Source: Planctomycetota bacterium (GTDB taxonomy: Bacteria > Planctomycetota > Planctomycetia > Isosphaerales > Isosphaeraceae). Taken from it: a stretch of DNA of 7,024 nucleotides. The translations under genes and the position numbers were made by a program. Positions 1-6,297 of this stretch are shown one piece after another (within the stretch, counting starts at the first letter, position 1; each line of letters opens with the position of its first letter). The DNA lies in assembly GCA_021778575.1 (NCBI GenBank), contig JAJYCH010000252.1, positions 1 through 7,024 on the forward strand, in the 5' to 3' direction. The notes beneath the pieces were generated by a model. That model did not search any database. It was not told where the DNA came from and worked only from the letters and a program-made list of their open reading frames with translations.

Positions 1-942
1 CGTGGAGCCCTCGGCGTGATCGTGGTCCAGCCGACCAAGGCGGGAGCGGCTCCTCGCCCCTCGATCGGTGGCTCCAATCCCCGGCCGATGCCCGGATTCG
101 GTCGAAGCGGAATGTCCCTGGGAATCTCCCCCGCCACGATTCCGGCCTTCGCCGTCGTTGATGCGATCCGCGACAAGCTGTTCACCGACGCCGCCTTCGA
201 TTCGACCAACCTGACTCCGCGAATCCTCGAAGGGGTTTCGCTCCGGTTCAACCTGAACGCGAAGAAGGAGCTGAAGGAAGACCGGAACGTCGTCGGCTTC
301 TTCCCCGGAACCGACCCCGAGAAGTCGAAGGAAGTGGTAATCTTCAGCGCCCACTACGACCACGTCGGCGTCGATGCCCAGGGGGTGATCTTCAACGGTT
401 CCGACGACAACGCGTCGGGGACCAGCTCGCTCCTTGAAATCGCCGAAGCCTTCGGCGATGGCCCGAAACCGGCGCGGACGATCGCGTTCCTCTGGGTCTC
501 GGGCGAAGAGAAGGGACTCTGGGGAAGCGAGTGGTTCTCGAACCATATCTCGCTGCCCGAAGGGTACAAGATCGTGGCCGATATCAACATCGACATGGTG
601 AGCCGGAACGATGGCAAGTCGATCGGCCTGACGCCCTCGGACAAGCACCCGAGCCACTCGAACCTGGCCACTGCGGCGGCCGCGTCCGCCGTGGCTGAAG
701 GTTTGGAGATCAAGTACGACGCCGACCAGTTCTTCGGGCGGACCGATAGCGCGAACTTTGCCCGCAAAGGGATTCCGGTCGTCTTCTTCTTCTGTGGAGT
801 CCACGAGGACTACCACAAGTCGACCGACGACTACGACAAGGCCGACTTCGACAAGGCCGCCAAGGTCGCCCGAGCCGCCTACCGCCTGGGCTGGCTCACC
901 GCGCAGGCGCCTGAAGCACCCAAACGGACCAAGGCCGACTGA
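1..942 (+). CDS. M28-family zinc aminopeptidase with PA-like segment, 3' part
   Basis: This is the C-terminal part of a metallopeptidase. The frame is open from base 1, so the true start lies upstream; the GTG at 16 is internal. All five expected M28 metal/catalytic motifs are visible: the His of AHYDH (352-354), the bridging Asp, second D of GSDDNASG (406-408), the Glu pair of SGEEKG (505-510), the Asp of NIDMV (592-594) and the His of DYHKSTDD (814-816). Family knowledge says these bind two zinc ions and a catalytic water and release N-terminal residues from peptides. The preceding region (GALGVIVV to about IPAFAVVD) resembles a protease-associated (PA) domain inserted before the catalytic fold. 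Such proteins are usually exported, but the signal peptide would be outside the window. The substrate cannot be told. The gene ends in TGA and converges on rpsI. Confidence 0.93.
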   Translation, partial: RGALGVIVVQPTKAGAAPRPSIGGSNPRPMPGFGRSGMSLGISPATIPAFAVVDAIRDKLFTDAAFDSTNLTPRILEGVSLRFNLNAKKELKEDRNVVGFFPGTDPEKSKEVVIFSAHYDHVGVDAQGVIFNGSDDNASGTSSLLEIAEAFGDGPKPARTIAFLWVSGEEKGLWGSEWFSNHISLPEGYKIVADINIDMVSRNDGKSIGLTPSDKHPSHSNLATAAAASAVAEGLEIKYDADQFFGRTDSANFARKGIPVVFFFCGVHEDYHKSTDDYDKADFDKAAKVARAAYRLGWLTAQAPEAPKRTKAD

Positions 943-976
943 TCGCGATCGGCAGACGTAAATTGAGTTGCTCAAA

Positions 977-1016
977 GAGTCGCGGAGAATTGCCATTATG
1001 CAGTTCTCCGCGACTC
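977..1016 (+). terminator. Hairpin terminator after the M28 gene, possibly bidirectional
   Basis: A perfect 13-bp inverted repeat (977-989 with 1004-1016) can be extended inward by about four more pairs, leaving a six-base loop. It begins 35 bases after the peptidase stop. The right flank CGTTTCGTCT is only moderately T-rich. The left flank CAAAG gives an equally weak T tract on the other strand. The position between convergent genes fits a terminator that may act both ways. Confidence 0.6.
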
Positions 1017-1026
1017 GTTTCGTCTG

Positions 1027-1136
1027 TGGCTTGGTAGGGTTGGCTCGGCCCTGTTACCCGGGAGAGCCTACGGTAACAAGACGTCAGCAGAGCCGGGTAT
1101 GAGTTCCTGGGTGGCATGTCTCCACAAGCCAAGCCA
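1027..1136. other. Self-complementary block of unknown nature
   Basis: This stretch holds nested complementary arms: TGGCTTGG (1027-1034) with CCAAGCCA (1129-1136), GGCTC (1042-1046) with GAGCC (1090-1094), and TGTTACC (1052-1058) with GGTAACA (1072-1078). A short side stem, GTGG/CCAC, lies at 1111-1125. The nested stems are compatible with one multibranched RNA fold on either strand, but alternative pairings exist (for example GTAGG 1034-1038 with CCTAC 1067-1071). No open reading frame or tRNA fold explains it. It could be a small structured RNA, a 3'-UTR element or a remnant of a mobile element. I cannot name a family. Confidence 0.3.
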
Positions 1137-1174
1137 GCCTTTGATTTCGCAAGGCCACGATTCCTCATACGCAT

Positions 1175-1226
1175 AAAAACACGCGTAACCACGGATCTGA
1201 TAATGATCCGCGGTCCGCGTGTTCTT
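1175..1226 (-). terminator. Rho-independent terminator of the rplM-rpsI operon
   Basis: Read on the - strand, a hairpin starts about 35 bases after the rpsI stop. Outer arms (1216-1223 with 1178-1185) and inner arms (1205-1210 with 1192-1197) surround a seven-base loop, with a short imperfect section between them. The hairpin runs directly into TTTTT (1179-1175). AAGAA on the 5' side partly pairs with the T run. The position and the T tract make it the natural end of the ribosomal protein transcript. Confidence 0.75.
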
Positions 1227-1259
1227 GAATCGGTGTTCGATTGATCGTTCGAGCCGGAA

Positions 1260-1661
1260 TCAGCGTTTGCTGAACTGGAAGCTCTTACGGGCCTTCTTGT
1301 GGCCGTATTTCTTACGCTCGACCATTCGGGCGTCACGGGTCAAGAAGTCGGCGTCGCGAAGGACCGGCAGGAGGTCCGGGCGGTGCTCGGCGATGGCGCG
1401 GGCCAGGCCGAGGAGGATCGCTCCCGACTGGCTGTTCTTGCCCGATCCCTTGACGTTCACGAAGACGTTGAGCCGTTCGGTCATCTCGGTGATCTTGAGC
1501 GGAGCCCGAACGTCGCTACGCTGGGTTTCCTCGGTGAAGTACTGGTCAACTTCTAGTTTGTTGATCAGGAACTTACCGGTGCCTTCAATGATCCGGACGC
1601 GGGCGACGGCGGTCTTGCGCCGCCCGGTGCCCCAGACATAGGGATTGATAACGGCCGCCAT
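1260..1661 (-). CDS. rpsI: 30S ribosomal protein S9 (uS9)
   Basis: S9 is a small-subunit head protein whose C-terminal tail reaches towards the P-site tRNA. The 133-residue product has the family landmarks: GTGRRKTAVARV (residues 11-22), KGSGKNSQSGAILLGLARAI (71-90), LTRDARMVERKKYGHKKARKSF (108-128), and the canonical C-terminal SKR that contacts tRNA. The length is normal for bacterial S9. The ATG at 1661 is preceded by GAGGA at 1677-1673 with an 11-base gap, a usable though slightly distant ribosome binding site. It lies 136 bp downstream of rplM in the standard L13-S9 order and is followed by a T-tailed hairpin. Function and start are secure. Confidence 0.98.
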   Translation of the reverse strand: MAAVINPYVWGTGRRKTAVARVRIIEGTGKFLINKLEVDQYFTEETQRSDVRAPLKITEMTERLNVFVNVKGSGKNSQSGAILLGLARAIAEHRPDLLPVLRDADFLTRDARMVERKKYGHKKARKSFQFSKR

Positions 1662-1721
1662 CGTTGGTTCGATCCTCAGCCCGATCGGGTCAGTCGGTCA
1701 GTCAATGGTTCAGATAAATTG

Positions 1722-1752
1722 CCGCCCGGAATGATCCGGTCGAACCGGGCGG
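1722..1752 (-). other. Hairpin in the rplM-rpsI intercistronic spacer
   Basis: An exact 8-bp inverted repeat (CCGCCCGG 1722-1729, CCGGGCGG 1745-1752) encloses a 15-base loop. On the - strand it is followed by CAATTTATC rather than a proper T run, so it is a poor terminator. It could be an RNA processing or stabilising site between the two cistrons. A tandem 8-bp duplication, GGTCAGTC twice (1688-1703), lies between this hairpin and the rpsI ribosome binding site. Confidence 0.3.
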
Positions 1753-1797
1753 AACGCTGGATTGGAGTGCCGGCCAGGGCGATCACCCAGGGGGCGA

Positions 1798-2409
1798 TCA
1801 CTCGACGGTCGGGGTCTCGACGGCTGGCGTCTCGGCGGCCACGTCGGCCGGCGAGGGGCGCTGCGGCTCGGTGATATTGGGGGCGATCACCTCGGCGGCA
1901 ACCGATTTCTGGACCGTTTTCTTGGCCTTCGGCACCGGCGCGACGGTATAGATCGCTCCCGAAGCGGACGGGCGACCGTGGATCGCCGGCAGCGGGATCG
2001 GCGACTGGGCCTGATGCTCGTGAACGGTTCCCACATAGAGCTTGAGCTTGCTCATCATGTGGCGGCCGATCTTGTTCTTCGGCATCATCCGCTGAATCGC
2101 CAGCTTCAAGATCCGGTCGGGATGACGCTGGAACAGCTTCCAGGCCTGTTCTTCCTTCTGACCGCCCGGGTGACCCGAGTAGCGCTGGTAGAACTTCTGC
2201 TGCCACTTGTTGCCGGTGAAGACAACCTTATCGACGTTGGTGACGATCACGTAGTCGCCAGTGTCGAGATAAGGGGTGTACGTCGGCCGGTGCTTACCCA
2301 TGAGGATCGGAGCGATCTGCGCGGCAAGCCGGCCCACGACGGCCTCGTTGGCGTCGATCACGTACCACTGTTTGGCCAGCTCACCGGCCTTCGCCTGATA
2401 ACAATTCAT
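1798..2409 (-). CDS. rplM: 50S ribosomal protein L13 (uL13) with C-terminal extension
   Basis: L13 is an early-assembling large-subunit protein. Residues 1-142 match the whole family core: QWYVIDANEAVVGRLA (14-29), GKHRPTYTPYLDTGDYVIV (38-56), FTGNK (64-68), YSGHPGG (77-83), MMPKNKIGR (108-116) and KLKLYVGTVHEHQAQ (121-135). Usual bacterial L13 is about 142-150 residues. This one has 203, with a tail of about 60 residues (143-203) that is rich in Ala, Pro, Val, Thr and Glu, ends in ETPAVETPTVE, and looks disordered. The ATG at 2409 is supported by the start of the conserved core and by an in-frame TAG (2421-2419) three codons upstream. The ribosome binding site is weak (TTAGGTAG, 11 bases away). 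It is the first gene of the rplM-rpsI operon, with its own promoter. Confidence 0.97.
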   Translation of the reverse strand: MNCYQAKAGELAKQWYVIDANEAVVGRLAAQIAPILMGKHRPTYTPYLDTGDYVIVTNVDKVVFTGNKWQQKFYQRYSGHPGGQKEEQAWKLFQRHPDRILKLAIQRMMPKNKIGRHMMSKLKLYVGTVHEHQAQSPIPLPAIHGRPSASGAIYTVAPVPKAKKTVQKSVAAEVIAPNITEPQRPSPADVAAETPAVETPTVE

Positions 2410-2418
2410 GGAACTGGG

Positions 2419-2470
2419 CTACCTAACTTCGTGTCCTGAGCGTCGACCCATGCCGGACGCCCCTCCTCAC
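2419..2470 (-). promoter_or_regulatory. rplM leader with mini-ORF and strong Shine-Dalgarno
   Basis: Within the rplM 5' leader, a perfect AGGAGG (2467-2462) lies ten bases before an ATG (2451-2449). This ATG opens a ten-codon frame, MGRRSGHEVR, ending in TAG at 2421-2419, nine bases before the rplM ATG and in the same frame. The stop codon overlaps the only Shine-Dalgarno-like sequence of rplM (AGGTAG). The arrangement would couple leader translation to rplM initiation. It could also be chance; no conservation data are available. Confidence 0.35.
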
Positions 2471-2487
2471 CCATTGGCGAAACGACC

Positions 2488-2515
2488 ATTGTAATGACCC
2501 GCCCAACCCCGTCAA
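2488..2515 (-). promoter_or_regulatory. Sigma70-type promoter of rplM-rpsI
   Basis: On the - strand, TTGACG (2515-2510) and TACAAT (2493-2488) are separated by 16 bases, each one mismatch from consensus. Transcription would start near 2481 and give a leader of about 72 bases before the rplM ATG. The -35 box overlaps the TGA stop of the upstream Uma2 gene (2514-2512), so this operon can be transcribed independently of alaS. Confidence 0.7.
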
Positions 2516-3243
2516 GGCCGGTTTACCCGGTTTTGCCGTAGAAGCTCGACGAAATCGCCATGCTCGGCCGATTCCACGCCTCGGCGGATGGTGTCGACGA
2601 CCGCTCGCTTCTCTCCCCGGACAAAAGCAGCCTCGTCGACCCAGAGTCCGGGAAAGGCTCGCGACCGGTAAAGCCCATCGGCATCTTTCGGAACGAGCTT
2701 CAGACGACCATCGAGCCGAGCGAACCAATGAAATTTTTGATGGGGGACATCGAAAACGACATATTCGAGCGCCCCCGCATCGTCGTAAATTCGCTTCTTG
2801 ACGTTCAGATCGAACGGGAGCGAACGGGAGCCGATCTCGATGACCAGCTCCGGGCAACCGATCGTCGCACCCCGTTCATCACGAGTCGTTTGACCGCCCC
2901 AGGCCGGATCAATTTTGAGTGCCGAATCGGGCTGGACTTCACTCCGTGGACCGAGAATCACGGTCGTGTTGGCTTGCACGATCGTTCCCGGTGTGTCCAT
3001 GCTGTAAATGAACAAAACGGCACTCATATCGACATCGGGACAGCCGTGATCCTCGAAGAGAGGCATGTTCATCAGAGCAACCACCCCGTCGATCAACTCG
3101 GCACGAAAATCCTCGGGCATTTTTGAGTAGAGTTCATGAAAAGTCGGCTGGTCGAGCCTCTGCCCGTCGAACAGCAGCCGACCTTCAACGACCTGGACAG
3201 AGTTATTCGCGTCGATCGAGCCGGGTTCTTCGAGTGTCGCCAT
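2512..3243 (-). CDS. Uma2-family (DUF820) PD-(D/E)XK nuclease-like protein
   Basis: The 243-residue product has the Uma2 layout: an entry strand RAELIDGVV (47-55), then DTPGTIVQANTTVILGPRSEVQPDSALKI (83-111) with the candidate catalytic Asp at 106, PELVIEI (131-137) with Glu at 136, and DLNVKKRIYDDAGALEYVVFD (145-165) with conserved Lys and the GALEY turn. Family knowledge places these in the restriction-endonuclease-like fold. They are called putative endonucleases, their cellular role is largely unknown, and they occur in many copies in cyanobacteria and planctomycetes. The ATG at 3243 has GAGG (3253-3250) six bases upstream. The gene starts 29 bp after alaS, so it is probably cotranscribed. 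Nothing here links it to a restriction system or to a toxin-antitoxin partner. Confidence 0.88.
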   Translation of the reverse strand: MATLEEPGSIDANNSVQVVEGRLLFDGQRLDQPTFHELYSKMPEDFRAELIDGVVALMNMPLFEDHGCPDVDMSAVLFIYSMDTPGTIVQANTTVILGPRSEVQPDSALKIDPAWGGQTTRDERGATIGCPELVIEIGSRSLPFDLNVKKRIYDDAGALEYVVFDVPHQKFHWFARLDGRLKLVPKDADGLYRSRAFPGLWVDEAAFVRGEKRAVVDTIRRGVESAEHGDFVELLRQNRVNRP

Positions 3244-3272
3244 CGGTCACCTCGGGAAGAGTTGCCGTCCGA

Positions 3273-5909
3273 TTATCCCAGCTTTTCACGAACAAACGCC
3301 AACGCTTTCTCCAGCGCCGCCGGAATCTGGTCGGGCTGCTTGCCGCCGGCCTGAGCCAGGTCGGGCCTTCCACCGCCGCCACCGCCGACGACCGGGGCGA
3401 CCGCTTTCAACCATTGCCCGGCGTTCAGACCAAGCGCGATCGCGTCGGGTGTCAGACCGGCGGCGAGGTTCACTTTCCCCTCGGCGCTTGATGCCAGCAG
3501 AACCGCCAGGCCGGTCGGCTGCTTCCGACGGAGGACGTCAATCAGTTGACGGAGATCGTCGGGACTTTCCGAACCGACACCGACGGCGACGACCTTGATC
3601 GCGCCGACCATCACGCCCGAGGCCAGCAAGTCGTCCGGCGAGGTTTTGGGAGCCGTTTCGGCCTTGCGCTGCGAGATCTGTTTCTTGAGGGTCTTGACCT
3701 CCTCAATCAGCGCGGCCACGCGGTCAGGGACGAGCGCCGTGGGAACCTTGAGCGCGGCGGCCACTTCGGCCAGGGCCTGTTCTTCCTGGTGGATCAGGTC
3801 GAGCGCGGCCTTGCCGGTCAAGGCGGTGATCCGCCGGGTTCCGGCCGAGACCGATTCCTCGCCGATCACCTTGAACAGACCGATCTGACCGACGTTGTCG
3901 AGGTGCGTCCCGCCGCAAAGCTCGCGGGAGAAGTCTCCCATCGAGACAACCCGGACGACCTCGGGATACTTTTCACCAAACAAAGCCATTGCGCCCAGGT
4001 TCCGGGCGTCGGCGATCGGCATCGTCGTCCACGAGACCGGTTCGGCCTTGAGGACCCGGTGATTGACGGTCTGCTCGATCACCTTGAGCCGGTCGCGGCC
4101 GATGGCCTCGGGATTGGCGAAGTCGAACCGGAGCCGGTCGGGCTCGACCTTGCTACCGGCCTGCTGGGCGTGCTTACCCAGGTGGATATGCAAGGCATGG
4201 TGCAGGACGTGAGTGGCCGAGTGCGCCCGGCGGATCGCCTCGCGACGCTCGGCATCGACCTCGGCGGTCACGGTTGCTCCCAGAGTCACGGTTCCTTCGG
4301 TCACCTTGCCGATGTGGAGGGTGAAGTCGTTCTCTTTCCGGGTGTCCGTCACCTGAAAAACGAACCCAACGCCCCGGATCGTGCCGAGGTCGCCCACCTG
4401 ACCGCCGCTCTCGCCGTAGAACGGTGTCTTGTCCAGAACCAGCACGATCGGCGAGGCCCCTTCAGGGCCGGTCGTCGCCGAATCGGCCAGGCTGTTTTGC
4501 TCGACGATCCCGATGATCTTCGCTTCGGCCGAGGTCGTGGTGTAGCCGAGGAATTCGTTGCCGTGGTGGTACGACTTCTTCAAGGCGTCGAGCGGACCGG
4601 CGGTGAAGACGGCGGCGGCTCCGAGCATCGGCCGCGAAATCTTCTCGTGCTCGGCCATCGCCTCGTCAAACCCGGCGCGGTCGACCGAGAGGTTCTGATC
4701 GACGGCGAGAAATTCGGTCACATCGACCGGAAACCCATGCGTGGCATGGAGTACGAACGCATCCTTGCCCGAAATCCGATCAGCGCCGGCGGCGCGGGTC
4801 TTCTTGAGGATCTGGTTCCAGTACTTCATCCCGCTTTCCAGGTTCCGGAAGAACTGTTCTTCCTCCTCGCGGATCACGGTCTGAATCCGGGGGACGCTCT
4901 CGCGGAGGTCGGGATAGGGCTTCGCCATCACCTCGGCGACGACGGGAACAATCTTGTAGAGGAACGGTTCGAGGTCGCCCGACCTGATCCGGTAGGCTTC
5001 GACGAGCGCCCGACGGAGCAGGACCCGGAGGACGTAACCTTGCTCGTTCGCGTCGGGCTTGACGTTCTCGTGGATACAAAACGTGAGCGTCCGGACGTGG
5101 TCGGCGATCCGACGGACCACCCGGATCTCGGGCTGCTCGGCATCGGTCACGCCGTCGAGCGTGATTCCCAGTTGCTCGGCCGAGGCGGCGACCAGCGGCT
5201 TGAAAATGTCGATGTCGAAGTTTGTCGGCACCTTCTGGAGCACGGCGGCGAGCCGTTCCAGGCCCATCCCGGTGTCGATGTTCTGCGCCGGAAGGGGTTC
5301 GAGCAGGCCGACGCCCACGCGGTTGAACTGGGTGAAGACGAGGTTCCAGATCTCGACTTCCTCGATCCCGTCGCCGTGGTAGAAAATCTCGGAGCACGGA
5401 CCGCAAACGCCGTCGGGGCCGTGAGTTGGGGCACCGGCGGGCCAGAAGTTATCGTCCTCGCCCATCCGGGTGATCCGGCTCGGGTCGAGGCCGATCTCTT
5501 TGTTCCAGATCCCGTAAGCTTCGTCGTCGTCGAGGTAAACCGTGACGGTCAGGCGGTCGGCGGGGATTTTGAGGATGACGGTGAGAAATTCCCAGGCCCA
5601 GTGGATCGCTTCACGCTTGAAATAATCGCCAAAGCTGAAGTTGCCGAGCATCTCGAAGAACGTCATGTGGCGCGGGGTCTTGCCGACGTTCTCGATATCG
5701 CCGGTCCGGATGCACATCTGGCAGGTGGTGGCCTTCTTGAAATTCGGGTCGCCCAGCCCCATGAATTCCCGCTTGAACTGGTTCATCCCGGCCGGCGTGA
5801 AGAGGACGGTCTTGTCCTCTTTCGGGACCAGCACGTCGCTCGGGCGGCGGACGCACCCTTTGGAGGCGAAGAAGTCGAGATAGGCTTCGCGAATTTCGTC
5901 GGTGGTCAT
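3273..5909 (-). CDS. alaS: Alanine--tRNA ligase (AlaRS)
   Basis: This class II synthetase activates alanine, charges tRNA-Ala and hydrolyses mischarged Ser/Gly-tRNA-Ala in the cytoplasm. The 878-residue length is normal. The catalytic domain shows FTPAGMNQFK (37-46), motif 2 in TPRHMTFFEMLGNFSFGDYF (78-97) and motif 3 in NIDTGMGLERL (210-220). The editing domain carries its zinc ligands as HSATH (His 563, His 567) and CGGTH (Cys 665, His 669). A coiled-coil segment (about 710-750) leads to the C-Ala domain, with the glycine-rich GGGGGGRPDLAQAGG at 842-856. The region CIRTGDIENVG (66-76) is the short form without the insertion seen in E. coli. The ATG at 5909 is fixed by an in-frame TGA (5924-5922) four codons upstream. 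No useful Shine-Dalgarno is visible. All domains are intact. Confidence 0.99.
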   Translation of the reverse strand: MTTDEIREAYLDFFASKGCVRRPSDVLVPKEDKTVLFTPAGMNQFKREFMGLGDPNFKKATTCQMCIRTGDIENVGKTPRHMTFFEMLGNFSFGDYFKREAIHWAWEFLTVILKIPADRLTVTVYLDDDEAYGIWNKEIGLDPSRITRMGEDDNFWPAGAPTHGPDGVCGPCSEIFYHGDGIEEVEIWNLVFTQFNRVGVGLLEPLPAQNIDTGMGLERLAAVLQKVPTNFDIDIFKPLVAASAEQLGITLDGVTDAEQPEIRVVRRIADHVRTLTFCIHENVKPDANEQGYVLRVLLRRALVEAYRIRSGDLEPFLYKIVPVVAEVMAKPYPDLRESVPRIQTVIREEEEQFFRNLESGMKYWNQILKKTRAAGADRISGKDAFVLHATHGFPVDVTEFLAVDQNLSVDRAGFDEAMAEHEKISRPMLGAAAVFTAGPLDALKKSYHHGNEFLGYTTTSAEAKIIGIVEQNSLADSATTGPEGASPIVLVLDKTPFYGESGGQVGDLGTIRGVGFVFQVTDTRKENDFTLHIGKVTEGTVTLGATVTAEVDAERREAIRRAHSATHVLHHALHIHLGKHAQQAGSKVEPDRLRFDFANPEAIGRDRLKVIEQTVNHRVLKAEPVSWTTMPIADARNLGAMALFGEKYPEVVRVVSMGDFSRELCGGTHLDNVGQIGLFKVIGEESVSAGTRRITALTGKAALDLIHQEEQALAEVAAALKVPTALVPDRVAALIEEVKTLKKQISQRKAETAPKTSPDDLLASGVMVGAIKVVAVGVGSESPDDLRQLIDVLRRKQPTGLAVLLASSAEGKVNLAAGLTPDAIALGLNAGQWLKAVAPVVGGGGGGRPDLAQAGGKQPDQIPAALEKALAFVREKLG

Positions 5910-6004
5910 GGCCTGGCCGTTTCAGTCGTCAAATGGGCATCAATACGGGAGGATAAGGCCCCGAGCCGTCGAGGCGTCCGATCCTGGTTTTCAAGATAAC
6001 CGAA

Positions 6005-6049
6005 AACGAAGCCATCTCCCACCCCGAGGGCCATCCGAGTGGCTTCGTT
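6005..6049. repeat. Inverted pair of degenerate AACGAAGCCA repeats in the alaS leader
   Basis: AACGAAGCCA (6005-6014) and its exact complement TGGCTTCGTT (6040-6049) flank 25 bases. Both are partial copies of the repeat found complete at 6098, 6298 and 6336. They could form a 10-bp stem in the leader RNA of alaS, about 96 bases before the start codon. Confidence 0.5.
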
Positions 6050-6097
6050 CCGGTCAAAGACCCCGGTGTCGTGGGGGAATCGGCGAATCGTCGTCGA

Positions 6098-6116
6098 CAA
6101 AACGAAGCCAATCCGC
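6098..6116. repeat. Dispersed repeat copy 1 (CAAAACGAAGCCAATCCGC)
   Basis: This 19-base copy is identical to the one at 6298-6316, exactly 200 bases away, and shares 18 bases with a third at 6336-6353. It sits at the predicted transcription start of alaS. Confidence 0.7.
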
Positions 6117-6119
6117 ATG

Positions 6120-6148
6120 TCTCTATGTTGTCCTGCGAGGATTGTCAA
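6120..6148 (-). promoter_or_regulatory. Candidate alaS promoter
   Basis: A consensus -35 TTGACA (6148-6143) is followed after 17 bases by TAGAGA (6125-6120), a poor -10 matching only T, A and A of TATAAT. If used, it gives a leader of about 205 bases that includes the repeats at 6005-6116. No better promoter was seen between the large inverted repeat and alaS, but the weak -10 makes this tentative. Confidence 0.35.
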
Positions 6149-6160
6149 AACAGGCAAAAT

Positions 6161-6258
6161 GTAGGGTGTGTCGAGCGTCAGCGAAGACGCACCGAGGATC
6201 ACCCTCGATTCTCAACAACGGCATCGGTGCGTCTTCGCTGACGCTCGACACACCCTAC
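6161..6258. repeat. Perfect 35-bp inverted repeat (BIME/REP-like)
   Basis: Bases 6161-6195 are the exact reverse complement of 6224-6258, with no mismatch over 35 pairs, around a 28-base spacer. Each arm begins GTAGGGTGTGTCGAGCG and contains its own smaller palindrome (GGTGTGTC with GACGCACC, one G-T pair). The element is therefore like two REP units head to head. It contains no gene. It lies after the PDZ protease gene and before the alaS promoter candidate. Confidence 0.85.
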
Positions 6259-6297
6259 GGATTGCCGGAAATCCGCAACGGAAAATGCGTCCGGGAA

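Noticed and set aside
1230..1259. GTTCGATT and GTTCGAG, resembling a tRNA T loop, near the rpsI end
   Set aside because: No acceptor stem, anticodon arm or D arm can be formed around them.
896..1336. - strand frame spanning the convergent spacer
   Set aside because: It crosses both terminators and the end of rpsI in another frame, with no motif and no ribosome binding site.
1676..2439. Open frames on both strands overlapping rplM (1676-2206 - and 1762-2439 +)
   Set aside because: Arg/Gly/Asp-rich shadow translations of the L13 gene with no recognisable motif. The rplM frame has full family conservation.
2423..2857. - strand frame overlapping the end of the Uma2 gene and the rplM promoter
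   Set aside because: An out-of-frame shadow, Arg-rich, running through a clear promoter. The Uma2 frame explains the region.
3546..5999. Long + strand open frame (817 codons) opposite alaS
   Set aside because: It is fully antisense to a perfectly conserved alaS. Its composition (Asp, Gly, Val, His, Arg-rich without any domain) is what the complementary strand of a GC-rich gene yields.
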